Shown here: piece by piece, positions 40,099-41,879 of the stretch
How positions within the stretch are numbered: the stretch's first letter is position 1
Layout of the letters: the number at the start of each line of letters is the position of its first letter
Assembly: GCA_013151215.1 (NCBI GenBank)
Contig: JAADIS010000145.1
Span: forward strand, 1-41,879
Reading direction: 5' to 3'
Origin: Chlorobiota bacterium
GTDB taxonomy: Bacteria; Bacteroidota; Bacteroidia; Bacteroidales; F082
Length of the DNA stretch: 41,879 bases
Notes under the pieces: model-generated
Seen by the model: only the letters and a program-made list of their open reading frames with translations
The model's database searches: none
Told to the model about the DNA's origin: nothing
Program-made: the position numbers and the translations under genes

Positions 40099-41879
40099 AT
40101 GAAAAAAATTATTGCTTCAATATTGCTCTTATGCTCCTTTACGGGCTTCGCCAATGTATGGGAAGTGAAAAAAGACGGCAGCGGCGATTTTACCAGGATA
40201 CAGGACGCCATCGACAATGCCGCTGTAGGCGACACCGTATTGGTCTGGCCAGGGACATATTACGAGAACCTCGACCTCAAGGGAAAGGGCATCACCCTCG
40301 GAAGCCTGCTGCTCACAACAGGGGACCAGGGCTATAAGCACACTACTGTCGTTGACGGCGGAAAGGTCGGTAGATGTATTACAATAACCTCTAATGAAGA
40401 CCATGTAACAATTACTGGATTTACAATTCAAAATGGCAGTACGGATGATTATGGCGGAGGCATAAGAACAATCTATCCAACAACGATAAAAAATTGCATA
40501 TTCAAGGATAACTTTGCACTAAAAGCCGGTGGTGGGATTTCTTGTGCATGGGAAACGTCTTATTTGTTGTTGGAAAACTGCAGCATTTTCAACAATTATA
40601 CTTATGGGCCCGGGGGCGGGGTTATTGTTGGTTATGAAGGAACCATAGTTTTTGATTCAACAAACCTCAACAGCGTTTATTTGAACTACGCAGACAGGGG
40701 ATGCGATTTCCATAAAGCAAACCAAACGGAACTTACTATAAAACTTGACACATCGACGGTATTGTATCCTGACACATACTTTTATTCATCGATAGATCAA
40801 TACGGATATCAACTTGATGATATAGCAATAATATCATCATATGGTGTTATTGACCCCACAGACAATGACTTATATGTCAACCCCCAGACAGGGGACGACT
40901 CCAACGATGGGACATCTTGGGAAACGCCCTTGAGGACGATCGCCTTCGCCAACTCGAAAATAGCTGTCGACAGCAGCGACAAGAACACCATATACCTTGC
41001 AAACGGCACTTATTCCGATACTACCAACGGTGAAAAGTTCCCTGTCAACATCAGGCCCTTTGTCGATATCGTCGGCCAGAGCAGAGACGGGGTCGTGCTC
41101 GACGGCAACCGAAACGTCTTTATCTTCAAGGGGAACAACAGCATCACAGATTTCAGCCTGCAGAGGATGACACTAAAGGGAGGACCTTTAATTGACTATG
41201 AAGATTATGAATCCGGTGTATGGAAAACACTGGCATTCCTATACACCCATAACGACAGGTTCCTGTTGGACAGCATGGTCTTCAAGGAAAGCGTTGCTGA
41301 ATACGCAATGGGGATATTGACCTACTTCCAAGCTGATTCGTCAGTTGTGCAGAACTGCGTAATCAAGGACAACAGGGGAGGCTTCGGGATAAGGACGGTA
41401 AGCCCCGACGACGGGATACATTTTGTCAACAACTGCATCTTCACAAACCAGCAGCCCGACGACAGCGTCCCGCCAAACAGGCCGGCTATGGGACAGGCAT
41501 TCGATAGTGGGAATTACGGAATTACAGTCCTGCAGAATTGCCTGTTCTTCGATAACCCGAAATATGGCGCGGAAAGATGGATCTATGGCGATTCTTATTA
41601 TATAAATTGCACATTTGCCGATAATTCCTGGATGAACAACTCGAACTTTATCTTTACAGGTGACGCAAATACCAATATTTACAACTGCATAGCATATAAC
41701 CTTTATGAAAGCCCTATTGCCATAAGCACCGTGGAATGGCAGAAGATGTTCCACTCCCACCTGAACATCTACAACTCTTTAATCGAGGGAGGGGAAGAAA
41801 GCATTTCGATGGGGTCTTCCTGCTGGCACCACGATACCGTATGGTGCCACGTCTATTACGACTCCACCAACATCGACGC
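40099..41879 (+). CDS. Secreted parallel beta-helix/DUF1565 protein, 3' end beyond window
   Basis: An open frame of 593 codons from the ATG at 40099 to the window end. A signal peptide (about residues 1-18, ending FTGFA) is followed by VWEVKKDGSGDFTRIQDAID and GDTVLVWPGTYYENL, the start of a pectin-lyase-like right-handed beta-helix. Helix turns with GGGI and NCIFKDN patterns come next (about 110-190). A second beta-helix start of DUF1565 type, LYVNPQTGDDSNDGTSWETP at about residues 258-277, is followed by more turns (NCVIKDN, NNCIFTN, NCLFFDN, NCTFADN). Such proteins bind or cleave polysaccharides or act as surface adhesins. A C-terminal T9SS domain is likely but lies outside. GC content changes sharply along the gene (35 of 60 at 40201-40260, 19 of 60 at 40381-40440, 36 of 60 at 41041-41100). 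Confidence 0.85.
   Translation, partial: MKKIIASILLLCSFTGFANVWEVKKDGSGDFTRIQDAIDNAAVGDTVLVWPGTYYENLDLKGKGITLGSLLLTTGDQGYKHTTVVDGGKVGRCITITSNEDHVTITGFTIQNGSTDDYGGGIRTIYPTTIKNCIFKDNFALKAGGGISCAWETSYLLLENCSIFNNYTYGPGGGVIVGYEGTIVFDSTNLNSVYLNYADRGCDFHKANQTELTIKLDTSTVLYPDTYFYSSIDQYGYQLDDIAIISSYGVIDPTDNDLYVNPQTGDDSNDGTSWETPLRTIAFANSKIAVDSSDKNTIYLANGTYSDTTNGEKFPVNIRPFVDIVGQSRDGVVLDGNRNVFIFKGNNSITDFSLQRMTLKGGPLIDYEDYESGVWKTLAFLYTHNDRFLLDSMVFKESVAEYAMGILTYFQADSSVVQNCVIKDNRGGFGIRTVSPDDGIHFVNNCIFTNQQPDDSVPPNRPAMGQAFDSGNYGITVLQNCLFFDNPKYGAERWIYGDSYYINCTFADNSWMNNSNFIFTGDANTNIYNCIAYNLYESPIAISTVEWQKMFHSHLNIYNSLIEGGEESISMGSSCWHHDTVWCHVYYDSTNID

Noticed and set aside
1-41879. tRNA, rRNA or riboswitch genes
   Set aside because: I read the intergenic stretches on both strands for cloverleaf signatures and conserved RNA motifs and saw none that could be supported.

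Overview
The window is a piece of a Bacteroidota chromosome, most likely Bacteroidales or a close relative. Several independent signs support this: a complete bat aerotolerance operon (moxR, DUF58, batA to batE), a type IX secretion sorting domain on a large secreted protein, Gram-negative envelope genes (kdsC, lpxB), and several upstream regions carrying the Bacteroidota promoter form TTG/TTTG, 20-22 bases, TAnnTTTG. Genes are densely packed and base composition is moderate, except in the last 4 kb. I see no rRNA, tRNA, CRISPR array, prophage or intact transposon.

Region 1 (1-8964) is mostly plus-strand housekeeping: a membrane-anchored unknown, a DUF2520 Rossmann protein, kdsC, a UbiA prenyltransferase, maf, surE, a small membrane protein and lpxB, then mnmA on the minus strand, kbl and acpS. 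Region 2 (8968-16201) holds an NAD-dependent epimerase, an octamer minisatellite, tyrS, a SirB1-like protein, purC, phoH, a divergent SAM-hydroxide-adenosyltransferase-like protein and a PAP2 phosphatase. Region 3 (16217-24509) holds a minus-strand run (M23 peptidase, MerR, TonB_C-like, PAP2) divergent from alaS, then a TPR protein and two related outer-membrane barrels, one ending in a SPOR domain. Region 4 (24506-35095, all minus) holds a lipoprotein with a degenerate transglutaminase-like core, the bat operon and yccF.

Region 5 (35096-41879) is the accessory part. It starts with about 950 bases of gene-poor DNA holding an IS982-type transposase remnant, a nested inverted repeat and a 7-base tandem repeat. 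A 1331-residue T9SS-secreted protein follows, then a strong hairpin terminator and a second secreted protein (parallel beta-helix/DUF1565 type) that runs off the end of the window. Both secreted genes are mosaics of AT-rich and GC-rich blocks, with 60-base samples ranging from about 28% to 62% GC.

Most genes do core envelope, translation and nucleotide work and look ordinary. The less ordinary material is the GC mosaicism of the surface proteins, two proteins that keep a family fold but seem to lack its catalytic residues (14871-15650 and 24506-26032), the barrel-SPOR fusion, and several structured intergenic elements. I did not find a clearly new multi-gene system.
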